From positions 62,001 to 126,000 of the forward strand of contig JBAOKB010000117.1 of assembly GCA_037044905.1 (NCBI GenBank): a DNA stretch of 64,000 nucleotides, given 5' to 3'. Position numbers and translations under genes: made by a program. The notes beneath the pieces are model-generated. The model was not told the DNA's origin. It saw only the letters and a program-made list of their open reading frames with translations, and did not search any database. Position 1 is the stretch's first letter, and every line of letters begins with the position of its first letter. Positions 42,843 through 53,221 of this stretch are shown one piece after another. Source of the stretch: Hortaea werneckii (lineage: Eukaryota; Ascomycota; Dothideomycetes; Mycosphaerellales; Teratosphaeriaceae).

Positions 42843-44349
42843 TTACCAAAGAGTCCTTCCATGTTTCACCAACCAGTAGAGTCCAACACCGGTAATACTG
42901 ACAGTCGTTGTAAGTATAATCCCAGCGTTCATCAAAAACCCTTGCTCGAAAAACCCAACCCCGCCACCCGGATGCCTTTTCATGACGTTCAGTGGAGCTG
43001 TCGCCACCTCTATCAATTTCGCAGAAGCCGCACGATTCGACGAACCCAGCACCTCTCTAATCTTCTGGTCCGAGGCGGGAGAGTTGATAAAAGCAGGTCG
43101 ATGAACGGTAAAAAGCTCCCTCGGGTATCTAGTCTGAAGCTCTAGCGGACGACCGGTAGGGAAAGCCGGACCGACCAGAAGTTCTCTAGGCACGTGATTG
43201 ACGAACGAGACCTCTGCGTCGATGAACTGGCTCAGATATTTCCCTGTGGCGGGGTTACCGAAGTGATAAGCTGCCAGATTGGCGGCGCGGTTGCTTGTGC
43301 TGCCGATGAGATCGATGGCGTCGTCTAGGCTTCGGACTGCGTGGACTAGCATCACGGGACACTCGTTCTTCGTCGTGGGAGGAACTTTGGCTTGATCGAA
43401 GAGGTCAAGTACTGCCATCTTCTGATCCTGGAGCACGACCCTGCTCTGCGGATCGGCTTGTCGTAGATGTTCCACGAGCTCGTCTATAGCCTGCTGTGGC
43501 CTTGAGCCCTTTTCCGCGGGTGGGAGAGCGCTCAGTTTGGCACATTCTGCAACTACTGCTTGTAAGAAAGCTCTCTTCACGAACTCGTTCACGAAAATGT
43601 AGTCCGGTGCGTAGGAACTGCGACCTCCGAATGCGAAGGTGGCTGCTACGAGCTCCCGGGCTGCCAGAGAAATGTCGGCGGTGCGGTCGACGACTGCGAC
43701 TGTCCTGCTATTGGCCGGCGAGGAGAGCAGGTTGAGTCCGGGTACCTGTTCGTTGCCGGTTTGTCTTACGATCAAGGCTGACCGGAGCAGCGATTCGTCT
43801 TTTATTGGCACTAAGGCGATTGCAAAGGTGTCGCTGTCCAACGAGGAACTCAAGACTTCCCTCAAGAGGCTTGAGAGTGTGCGCAGGTTGTTCTCGAGCT
43901 GGCACCTTGTTAGTATCTCTTTGCTGTGCTCTGCCGGCGGTGCTACTTACGAGTACTATCACACAATTGCCTGTTGCCATCGCAGAGCTTAGAGGGACAA
44001 CGACCGAGTAGAAGAGCGTATGCTTGCTGCAAGGCTCAATGTACACAACGCCGACAGGCCTTCTGTTGGATCCAGCGTTCTTTCCAGATGCAATCAAGTA
44101 TTCGTCGTGATGTGCCTGCTTGGGTTGCAGCGAAGCGTAGTCCAACTTTAGCGCTTGCATTGCCAGATGCATCTCGATCGCCGCTTCGGCTGGAGCGTAG
44201 TGATAATCTGTCTCGATGGCTTTCAGAATCTCTGTGGATACTTTCGTGATGGCATCGTGGAGTCTTTCGATTTGTCTCTGGCGGTAATACACGTTCACGG
44301 CCCTTCCGTCAATCGCAGCCGCTCTGATCTGCGGGAAGCTATTCGTCAT
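42843..44349 (-). CDS. Aldehyde dehydrogenase-fold protein lacking the catalytic Cys, C-terminal TM anchor
   Basis: Two exons, 44349-43951 and 43898-42843, give 484 residues across a 52-nt intron with a CTAAC branch point. The layout follows class-3 ALDHs: N-terminal helices, GVVYIEPCSKHTLFYSVVVP where the normal Asn-Tyr-Pro site would be, then ATFAFGGRSSYAPDYIFVNE. In active enzymes that last block reads GQTC-x-APDY; here the Cys is Ser and the Gln is Arg. The oxyanion Asn and cofactor Lys also seem replaced, so it is probably a pseudoenzyme. The C-terminus FLMNAGIILTTTVSITGVGL plus YWLVKH looks like a tail anchor, as in ALDH3A2. The late block VSFVNHVPRELLVGPAFPTG matches the usual substrate-side motif. 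Role unknown. Confidence 0.85.
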
Positions 44350-44651
44350 TGTTGAATGGTGTTTCAACCTGCCTTTGTTGGTTCCGACTCTATCGCCGAC
44401 GAGATGGTGGAATCAGACAGATGGCAAGCAGATGCTATGGTGTGCCAATGAGATACAGCAGTTGTGTTTGGCCTCCCTGCCCAAACTCGTTTCCGTGAAG
44501 ACCTCCACATTTCCGGGACCGGAACCGGTGGGTATCTCCTTGATCCGTGGGGATACCAAACCAAGTTCATCGCGCAGAAGCAATCCATACCTAGGTACTA
44601 TCGAGAGCTCATCATTGAGAGACAGCGAGGATCTCGAAATTATCATCCAAC

Positions 44652-45079
44652 ATGTCCGTCACGGTCACCGATAACCAGCGTGTTACTACACTGCGACATA
44701 CATTGGCAGACTACGAACTCCACCATTCGCAGCCAAACGCAGAAGAGGCCGCAGTCGCTCCACCTCCGAACCCGCATCCGGCCTCGCAATTATCATCGCA
44801 TGCGCCAATAGAATGGGAGTCCGAATGGAGGCGCGTCCCAGCATACCGTGCGGCAAATGAACAACTTGATGCCGCCCGAAACACATACCTGAGTGAGATC
44901 GAACGCAATTTCGTGAGAGTGATGTTTGGTGGTATGTTTGCAGCACACTAAAGGTCACAGTCACTAGCTAATGGTATCAAGGTGTAAATATGATGTCGAC
45001 TGCTAGTCACTGGTGGCGTGCTACGGGAGGGAGGTTCAACAGCGATTTCTTCAAATATGCGATTGGTGGCGAGTGGTAG
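44652..45079 (+). CDS. Hypothetical protein, 125 aa
   Basis: Two exons, 44652-44931 and 44982-45079, close to a 125-residue frame. The 50-nt intron runs from GTATGT to ATCAAG with a GCTAATG branch point. The N-terminal half is polar and Pro-rich. The C-terminal half (WESEWRRVPAYRAANEQLDA, ARNTYLSEIERNFVRVMFGG, VNMMSTASHWWRATGGRFNS) looks ordered with a weakly hydrophobic segment. No family recognised. It is a small gene head to head with the ALDH-like gene. Confidence 0.5.
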
Positions 45080-45250
45080 TTGAGGATGAACGCAAGGGCA
45101 GATATTCTTCAGAAGCAATTTGTTTGCCAGTACTTTACTTCAATCCTTCAAGAGCAATTTGATTCCGAATTTGAACATTTCTACCAGTGCTATCTCACCT
45201 AGGAACTCGAACATTCATTGGCAAATAAATGCATGTCAACAGTACTCCAA

Positions 45251-47547
45251 TCATTCAATCCTCCGTGCACCGCTTACATCATCCACACCATAGCCCTTGG
45301 TGAGCTTTGCCTCTTCAATGCCATAGATCGGAATCTCCGCCAGATCCCTTGCAATGTGGTGCAAAGTGGGCAAGGATTGCCAGTCGCAAGCTGAGAACTG
45401 AAGTCTGGCTTTCGTTGATTTCAGACTTTGAGGAGCTGCGGATCCTGGCTGCGGATCCGCCTTCGGTACGAAGACGGGGTACTCAGCGTCAGCCTTGCCA
45501 GGCTCTCCGACGGCGGGTACGTAGCGGTAGACAAAGAGGCCTTGCTCTGGAGGTGGCGGTGGAGGACCAGGGCCACGTTGAGGCTCTGCATGAGCTGTCC
45601 CACTGACCATTGGAGAGTCATCCTCAGCCAGACTGGCAATTTCGATATTGCCAAACTCCGCACCTCGCCAGCTGAGCGAGATATTGCAGCTGCTTTCATT
45701 GCTTCCTGGTGCAACATTGATGTAGGCGAACAGCTTGGGCATCCCAAGCTCTGATCTTCCGGTGATGATTGGATCAGTCAAATTCTCAAATAGTACGGGA
45801 AGATAGGTACCATGAAGCTTAGAGCCATCCCGTTTCGTATAGCTCACTCCATGGATGTAGAGCCCACAGTGATTGTATCCCTTCCCACCAAGCCATGCCA
45901 TGTTGTCCAAAGTTGTGCAACAAATGCTTGCATACACTTTGGTTCCTGGTGTCGCGAAATCAAATCCCGGGGGCAACATATTCTGTAGATAAGTTCTTGA
46001 AGTCTGGAAGCGGACTGAATAGGTGGTGAAAGCCTCTGGGTTTGACTTTCGTAAGGACTGGATTGCTGAATGCGAGGGATCGAGTCCAATTGGTCGACGA
46101 GGTCCGGGGCTTGGGCCGAAGCTGAGAGGACTTCGGAACCGCACAATCTTGTCTTTACTGACAAGGTGATCTTTCAAAGCAGCGTTGGTATAGTCCCAAG
46201 CGTCGTGACAGAAGTTGTACGCTTGGTACTCATGCATGTCAAGCTTCTTTCCTTCCGCCGCAAGCTCGCTGGCGTCTTTACCAGCAGTACGAGTGAAGTC
46301 CTGAATCTTATGTGCTCGCTCGTAACGGCATCGATTGTAGATCTGGAGTCGTTCAGAAACTTCTTCGGGAAGAGTTCCCAAGGGAAGAACGACAGCCAAA
46401 GATACTGCATCCTCGACAGCTTGGCCCCCGCCTTGTCCCTGGTGTGGCAAACTGAATATTGTCAGGACCATCCTCCGTCCATACATGATTCGAGCGAGGG
46501 GCGTCACTTACAATGGATGGGCTGCGTCACCCATCACGGCCAAGCGTTTGTGGATGAACGTTGGCATTTTATCCATATCGAGCAGTTTCCATATCTTTGG
46601 CTGTTCAGCTTTCTCGATGATCGATTTGCAGCTGGTGTGGAAGCTGTCGTAGATTTGAAGCATTCTTTCTTTACTACCGGTCTTCTGCCAATCTGCGGGA
46701 GTGTCAGCGGTCGAACACATATTTCGCCAAAATATCTGCAACTTGAGACGTATGACTTACCAGCTTCGTTCGTGCCTTCCACTTCTGACTCTTTGCTCGG
46801 GTGTATGCAGACGAAATTCATCTGTGTATTGTCCATGCATGGATACATCACCAGTCTTCGGTCCTCGCCAATCCACATGGTCAATGTACTGGGGGTTATG
46901 TAGCCGGCAATGCGTGGATCCGCTTTGAGAGTCTCGGTTGGAATCAAGAACCTGAAGGCACTCTTCCCAGAGTCGAACGGCTTCTTGTCTCCGCCTGGGA
47001 TGCTGGCTCTCGTCCTCGAATGCACTCCGTCTGCGCCGATGAGCAGATCTCCGTGGAATTCAGACCCGTCTTCTAGTGTGATGGTCGCAGATTCAGGATC
47101 CACTGACTTGACACGGCAAGCGAGATGTAACTTTGCCGGTGCCCCTTTGCGGTCAGAATCGGTTGCCATGTTGCGAAGTGCAGTGTGGAGGTGAGCTCTG
47201 TGAGCGAGATGCCACGGATGCGTCCACAACTTGTCGCCCATTCTTTTAGCGTCGACCGTATACTTCATTTCGGCCGTATGCGGCAAGAACTCTTTTACTG
47301 TGGTGCATTCCACTGCTCCGAGGTCTTCTGCGAAAAGGCCCATTCTGCGCAACAAGCCATTGCAATTAGAAGCCAGATGTATCGCTGCTCCGGTCTCTTG
47401 GGACATCTTGGACTGCTCGAACAGCTCAACTATATGGCCTTGCTGACGAAGAGCTATTGCAGCTGAAAGACCACCAATACCAGCACCAACAATGAGAATG
47501 CGCAGTGGTGTGCCTTCGCACTGCTGGAACGCTTCGGGATGCGCCAT
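45251..47547 (-). CDS. FAD-dependent aromatic monooxygenase fused to acetoacetate-decarboxylase-like domain
   Basis: Three exons, 47547-46761, 46692-46512 and 46451-45251, give 722 residues. Residues 1-400 form a class A flavin monooxygenase of the salicylate hydroxylase type: ILIVGAGIGGLSAAIALRQQ binds the ADP part of FAD, LLIGADGVHSRTR is the DG motif, and the second junction completes MGDAAHPFLPHQGQGGGQAV. Residues about 470-720 match the acetoacetate decarboxylase (ADC) superfamily: YLQNMLPPGFDFATPGTKVY and ENLTDPIITGRSELGMPKLF, the latter being the G-R-x-E-x-G-x-P-K core with the candidate Schiff-base Lys. An acidic/Pro-rich insert (GPGPPPPPPEQG) lies in the ADC part. Ring hydroxylation coupled to a decarboxylase or aldolase-like step is inferred. 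It shares a promoter region with the S15 hydrolase gene. Confidence 0.88.
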
Positions 47548-47913
47548 GATGTGTAGTTTTCCAGGCTTGCTAGAGATCAGTGTGTCAAGGTATTCGAAAG
47601 GAGTTCAGTGGCTTTATCGCTTGCATTGCTTAGAGTTATACTCGGAGCCCGACAACACCAATCGTTGGATATCCCGACGTTTGCCGTGGGGGCCGGCCCA
47701 AGATGGCATGCGTCGTTTCCGGAAATGTGGGGGCGGAAAGACGCCCACATACCCGGAGTCCAAACGCAAGACGACGAAGCGTTCGGAGACGACAGCAGGT
47801 GTGGGTCAAGGCAATTAAAACATGATCCAAGGTGTCGCTCCATCCCACTTCGTGCCCTGCTTGTCTCTCTCCCCAGCGTCTCCCACTAATACAGCTTGGT
47901 AGTCACCTCCAAA
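47548..47913. promoter_or_regulatory. Shared divergent promoter of FAD-MO/ADC and S15 hydrolase genes
   Basis: 366 bases between head-to-head genes. It contains the inverted CCGG-N2-ATGTGGG pair and the 34-bp element shared with the dioxygenase promoter (see the next entry). Confidence 0.7.
47719..47773. promoter_or_regulatory. Candidate cluster operator: inverted CCGG..ATGTGGG pair and 34-bp shared element
   Basis: CCGGAAATGTGGGGGC at 47719-47734 faces its inverse GCCCACATACCCGG at 47743-47756. The stretch 47740-47773 recurs, inverted and with one mismatch in 34, at 59666-59699 upstream of the dioxygenase gene. CGG triplets suit a Zn2Cys6 factor, and GTGGG a C2H2 factor. Confidence 0.65.
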
Positions 47914-49745
47914 ATGCCGAACCAGATCCGCGATATCCATGCGGTGGATGATAAAAGCTTCCCTTACATTCTAGAGCAGAATGTGACGGTTCCTCTAAAG
48001 TCGTCTGAGGGGCTTGTACGGGTGAATGTCTATCGCCCACGAACACAAGCACCTGTGCCAGTGCTGGCCACGTATGGACCTTATGGGAAAGACATCCCGT
48101 ACAAGGAGTAAGTTCGCATCTCCTGCAAGAAGGAGTTTCGTCTAATGATTTCTCCAGCTTCCATCCCAAATCCTTCTCGGAAGTCAATCCGCACCAGAAG
48201 TCGGAGCACAGTGCTTGGGAGACCCCTGATCCCCTTTACTGGACCCAGCAAGGATACGCCATTGTAAGAGCAGATGAGCGAGGCTGCGGACAAAGCCCGG
48301 GTCTCCTCGACACCATGTCGAAAGGAACATCGGAAGCTTTCTTTGAGGTCATCGAGTGGGCAGCAGATCAACCCTGGTCCTCTGGCAAAGTTGGTTTGCT
48401 GGGTATCTCTTACTACGCTGGAACCCAGTGGAGAGTCGCTGCCCGTCAGCCGAAAGGTTTGGCTGCCATGATTCCGTGGGAAGGCATGAGCGACTACTAT
48501 CGTGATCGATGCCGGCATGGTGGAATCTTGAGCAACCAATTCATTTCTTTCTGGTGGAACCGGCAAGTCGTGTCCAACCAGTACGGTCGTCCCGGACGCA
48601 GTGCAGCAAACTGGGGCCCAGACACTCTTGAAGGGGATCTACCCGAAGAAGAGCTTGTCCGAAATCGACAAGACCAGACCATCGACAACGTGAAAAACCA
48701 TTATCGCGATGAGGATTACTATGCGTCCAAAGAGTTTGACCTTGCCGACATCAAGGTACCGCTGCTATCAGTGGCGAACTGGGGCGGTATACTTCTTCAC
48801 CTAAGAGGTAACGTCCAAGGATACCTGCATGCTGGCAGCGACTTGAAATATCTACGGTTCATCACCGGCCGCCATGATCTGCCTTTCTACTATGAAGAGG
48901 AAGTGGAGCTACAGCGAAGCTTCCTGGACGCATTCTTGAAAGGAGAAGATCGGGTTGGGTGGTCGCAACCGGGCAAGGTGCCGCCCGTAGAAGTCGTTCT
49001 TCGGAAGGGAGACGTCGGATTCAACAACGCTGAGGCTGAAAAGGCATACCCTCGCCGATCTGAAAGCGAGTGGCCAATTGCACGCACAAAGTATACACGG
49101 TTCTACCTGAAGCCCGATTTCTCCTTGTCCACGTCAGCGCCCGCCCCTGGACAGGAAGGAAAGGTATCGTACAAGACTCTAGGAAATTTGGAAGATCCGC
49201 AACTTGTTCAGTTCACCACACCGCCATTCGAGACCGAGACGGAAATCACTGGTCATGTCGTGGCACATCTAGCGCTGTCCGCATCTAGCGAATCGGGCCA
49301 CGCGCCGTCTGACATCGATATCTTCGTGACAATGCGACACGTCTCACCGGAAGGCAAGGAAGTCTTTTACACTGGTACGGCAGGCGACCCTGTGCCGCTC
49401 ACGAAAGGCTGGCTCCGAGTCAGCCTGCGCAAGATAGAAGACGCTCATCCCAAACACCGAGAATGGCTGCCGCACAGAGAATACCGCAGCACAGATGTCC
49501 AGGAAGTAAAGCCAGACACTGTCTATGATGTCGATGTCGAAGAATGGCCAACGAACGTGGTAGTGGAGCGCGGTGGTAAGCTGGTCTTTGAAGTATCGAG
49601 CGGAGACACCCAGGGAAGCGGCATCTTTGGTCACAACCATCCGAAAGATCGGAGCAAAGAAGTGTTCGGTGGTTTGAACCACCTGCACTTCAGTGACAAG
49701 CATGTGAATTATGTCACACTTCCAATCGTACCTGCAAAGCCATAG
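47914..49745 (+). CDS. S15 / CocE-NonD-type serine hydrolase
   Basis: Two exons, 47914-48107 and 48158-49745, give 593 residues. It belongs to the X-Pro dipeptidyl-peptidase S15/CocE family. The N-terminal alpha/beta hydrolase part shows VNVYRPRTQAPVPVLATYGP, GYAIVRADERGCGQSPG and the nucleophile elbow KVGLLGISYYAGTQW (G-x-S-Y-x-G). GRHDLPFYYEEEVELQRSFL lies near the late catalytic residues. The C-terminal jelly-roll domain starts about residue 360 (FYLKPDFSLSTSAPAPGQEG) and contains SDIDIFVTMRHVSPEGKEVF. No signal peptide, so cytosolic. Members hydrolyse esters or amides such as cocaine or beta-lactam side chains. The substrate here is unknown; context suggests an ester or amide of an aromatic acid. 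Confidence 0.92.
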
Positions 49746-49915
49746 GCCGGTAGGTTCTTAGTGAAAGAAGGTAGCAGAAAATATATAACAGGTCCATTGA
49801 CACAACGTCAAGCTGAAGTTCCATGGATATTAATTGGACAAGCCTCAAGGGTCTTAGCGAATAATCTTATTTAAAAAGCGTACTTCACCTGCGATGCGGC
49901 ATGCTCGAATGCACT

Positions 49916-52704
49916 TCACTCTCTGCTGGAAAGCCTACTCAACTCGGTAAGCAAGCTCGCAAGGTTCGCAACCAAAGCTGGCAGCCCATGCACACTCTGA
50001 GGAAAGTTATTGTGGAGCAAAGCAGTCGCGATAGACATTATGGCCTTGCAATTCAGCAACGGAACGAAGTTACCGTTTAAGTCATTGATTCCGGGCATGC
50101 CTTGACCAAGTAGAGTGAATGCTTTCAAAGCCTTCTCATCTGACCCGTCCAGAGCAGTTTGCTGACGAGGAGCACCACGTGGGCCTCCAGATGGCAGATG
50201 TGAAGACGTGTTCAGTGATGCGTCTTCTCCGCTTTGAAGGCCAGAATTCGAAGCAACCATGCCATAGACCCACATTGTCAGTGCAGCATGGTAAACAGCC
50301 ACGGCGTAGAAGTCGCGAAGCTTTGTCTTCTCGAATGACCGGGCAATGAGGAAGATCTGGCCGGCATGCCTAAGAGCGGTCCTTGCCCCAGCGCTGTCAG
50401 TCCACTCGCGAATCCGTGGAAGCACTTTTCGTGCTTCCTCTTCACCAGACTTGCCCGAAAAGGTCTGCACGTCTTCGAGGTCAACATGCAACGTCATCAG
50501 ATGGAGCTCGAGGGTGAACAGAGCTTCCTGTGAAGATGAGCTTTGTAATTCGCAGTGCGTTTGTAAGGTCGAAAGATCATCGTTCAAATCTCGCTGCTGG
50601 GTTTGGTGTGCCAGCCAGCGGTCCCTTCGACCTTGGTTCTTCCAATGCGCAAGTAGGCGCGCATGTTGACGAAAATTCCAAACTTCGTGACCAAGTCCGT
50701 GGCACGCGGCCAACATGCAAAGACGGTGATCGACCATGTTGCCGAGTTGCTGTAACACGGCATTATTGCCAAAGAAGTCGAGCATGGTCAGAGATTCTGG
50801 ATTGGCATCAGGGAGTCTGACGCCATAATAGACGTTGCGCCACGCGTGAGCGTTTGGAGCAAGCCACATATCTCGAGAAGCTGGCAGTGGCATTTGCATT
50901 TGTGCCGGTGATATCAAAGCATTCTTCATGTTGACTATTGCCACTTGGGAGTCAAAGATGAAGAATGCAATGATGAGGCGTTTCAAGCCTTCTTGCTCAG
51001 CCCAAGCCCGCCATTTGGCCTCTAACTCATCATCGCAGTCATTGAGATCAGGCACAATGATCTTGTATCTTGATCTTTTGAAGGCGTTCGACCATGAAAG
51101 CATGGTGATGGGAGATTGGAGGAAGGATAAGGCTATTTCTGTTTTGCGTCTAAGACCACTGAAAGCTCCAATGTGAAGCCAGAGGTACATGGTTTGTACC
51201 GCTTGCAGTTCCCGAGTGGTGCTGTTGTCGGATTCAAACACGTCGGCTATTGCAAGGCGTACGACCTCTTGGATGACGAGACCCATCTTCCACACCTGCG
51301 GTAGGGCGACAAACCGAGCTCCCGCTGCAACAGAGGCGAGGAGTAACTCTGTCCTCGCAGATTGAGAATTGAAAGTGCCTGTGTGGATGAATGAGGTGAT
51401 CTCATTGCTATCTTGACTGATGAAAACATCAATGAGGTCTTCCAGTAGCTCCAACGAAGGGAACGAGGGCATGGATAGGTGACGGTGTGCCACTTTGGTG
51501 ACAACTCGGATCATGCGGTCGCGTGCGGGCTGTTCTATGTCGAAGTGCATTATACGGATGCTGGCAGGACTGGTTAGTTGATCCGCAGAATGCACACGGT
51601 TCTCCTGGACATTGATCTCCTCTTGGCCTGAGAACGCATGTGAGTAACGCTCCGGTATCCAGTGGCTCCACGACCAGGGCGACTCCTCGAACGCTTTCGT
51701 ACGGAGATGAATATCTGAGTGAGGTGTCTCATCTGCTTCACCTGTGTGGCCTTGCCGATAGCCGTTGGCTGTCGGTGGTCTAGTCAAACCGGTCGAGAGT
51801 AAAGAGAAGTCGAAATCACAAGAGTCAATAGGCAAATCTTGTGTGAAGTTTGATATATCGAATGGCGCTGCGTATTGATGTCGACTGCCACCTTCCGGCA
51901 TCATTATCTGCTCGAAGAAGTCTGGGAAGTTGACGTCGGCATTTGCAAAAGCCGTCGAATGGAAGTCATGATCAAGCGCTTGCGAGGGGCCAAGGGCGGG
52001 TTCATTCAGGTTGCGGGAGTTCAAACCCAGGAGCAAGCTCGCCTCTTCCATTTGACTCGAGGATGTCGTTGGAAGACGCTGCTCTGTCGAACCAATTTGA
52101 CTGAAGTTTCCTGTGGTCTCAGCTCTCACACCGTCGGTGGCTTCTCTGTAGTCACCAAAGGCCTGAGAGTAAGCTTGAGAGCCTCCATTGCCGGCAAATC
52201 GCTCAAATCCTCCCTGAGCAGTGCTGTGGGAGTCGTCTGTCAAATCTGGGCTTGTAGCTTGATTTATCGACGACCGCCGGCCTTCGCTCTCCTGGCAGAT
52301 CTGATCGCGGGATTTGCAGCGAGCACAGGGTCTCTGCTCTTCGCACTTCGTCTTGGCCTTGATGCATGCCTCGCAAGCACGTCCAGTGCGCTTCCTAAGG
52401 GGCTCGCTGTCTGTCTTCCAATGCGCAGCACGATGTCTATTGAGAAGATCCCTGCAGAGATTCAGCGCGGTACAGAATGCGGGGTGAAAGATGCTTCTTA
52501 CGCCCTGTTGAAGCCTTTGCCACAATCTGGGCAACGGTGAGATCTCTCATTCTCATGGGACTTCAAATGGCGGCTTAGATGGTCCTGGCGTTCGTATGTC
52601 CGGCTGCAGAGGAAGCATTTGTGCCGAGCAGCGACCTCGCTAAGACTCTGGCCAGCTTCTCGAGCTTCCGAAGACTCCAAACGCTCTCCCGCAATCTCAG
52701 ACAT
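49916..52704 (-). CDS. C2H2-Zn2Cys6 dual zinc-finger transcription factor
   Basis: Two exons, 52704-52502 and 52451-49916, give 912 residues. Exon 1 holds one full C2H2 finger, KCFLCSRTYERQDHLSRHLK then SH, and the start of a second (SHRCPDCGKGFNRA). The second finger is completed across the 50-nt intron (DLLNRHRAAHW). Exon 2 continues directly with a Zn2Cys6 cluster, RACEACIKAKTKCEEQRPC followed by ARCKSRDQIC. The remaining about 750 residues match the fungal-specific transcription factor middle region, including ILSWSNAFKRSRYKI-type helices (as SPITMLSWSNAFKRSRYKI). Such fused regulators often control local metabolic clusters. Its own upstream region has degenerate copies of the cluster motif, so autoregulation is possible. 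Confidence 0.92.
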
Positions 52705-53221
52705 CTTCAGAGCGTACCAGGTATCGAAGCTGCCACAGCGGGACCACCGGAGCCGAAAGCCCTTAGTTGCATCACTGAGTGGCCATTCGGATCACGTGGA
52801 CGGTTCTCTGTCCGGTGTCAGGGATAGATTGCACGGTGTTTAAGCCTGGTAAGAGGCTTCCGTGAGCCGAGTCAGATCAAATCTCTGTCGATGTAGGTTG
52901 TCCGGCCACGACAACATCCGCTGCTGATATCCCCACATTCTCCGCATGCACCGTGCACTGTGAGTCCCTGACCTGGAATCAACAGAACGGGAGCTGGGGC
53001 TTTGCCTCAAATGCCGAGGTCACTACACTTGCCTGAGGCATTTGGACGGAAGTATCCATCCAATAGATTCATCTGATCTCATCCCGAGACCCAGGGCGGC
53101 CAGGGCCCGCGCAAGCTGACTACAGTACACTCATCCGAAGACTTCACACGACTCCTACTCACTTGTGAACCAGCGACGCTACCATGGCTCAGACAGTGAG
53201 GCGCCCTCTCCGGTTCATAGC
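52705..53221. promoter_or_regulatory. Upstream region of the regulator gene, 3' flank of P450
   Basis: Contains two weak matches to the cluster motif: CGGATCACGTGGA at 52788-52800 and, inverted, CCCACATTCTCCG at 52932-52944. No coding frame supported. Confidence 0.45.
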
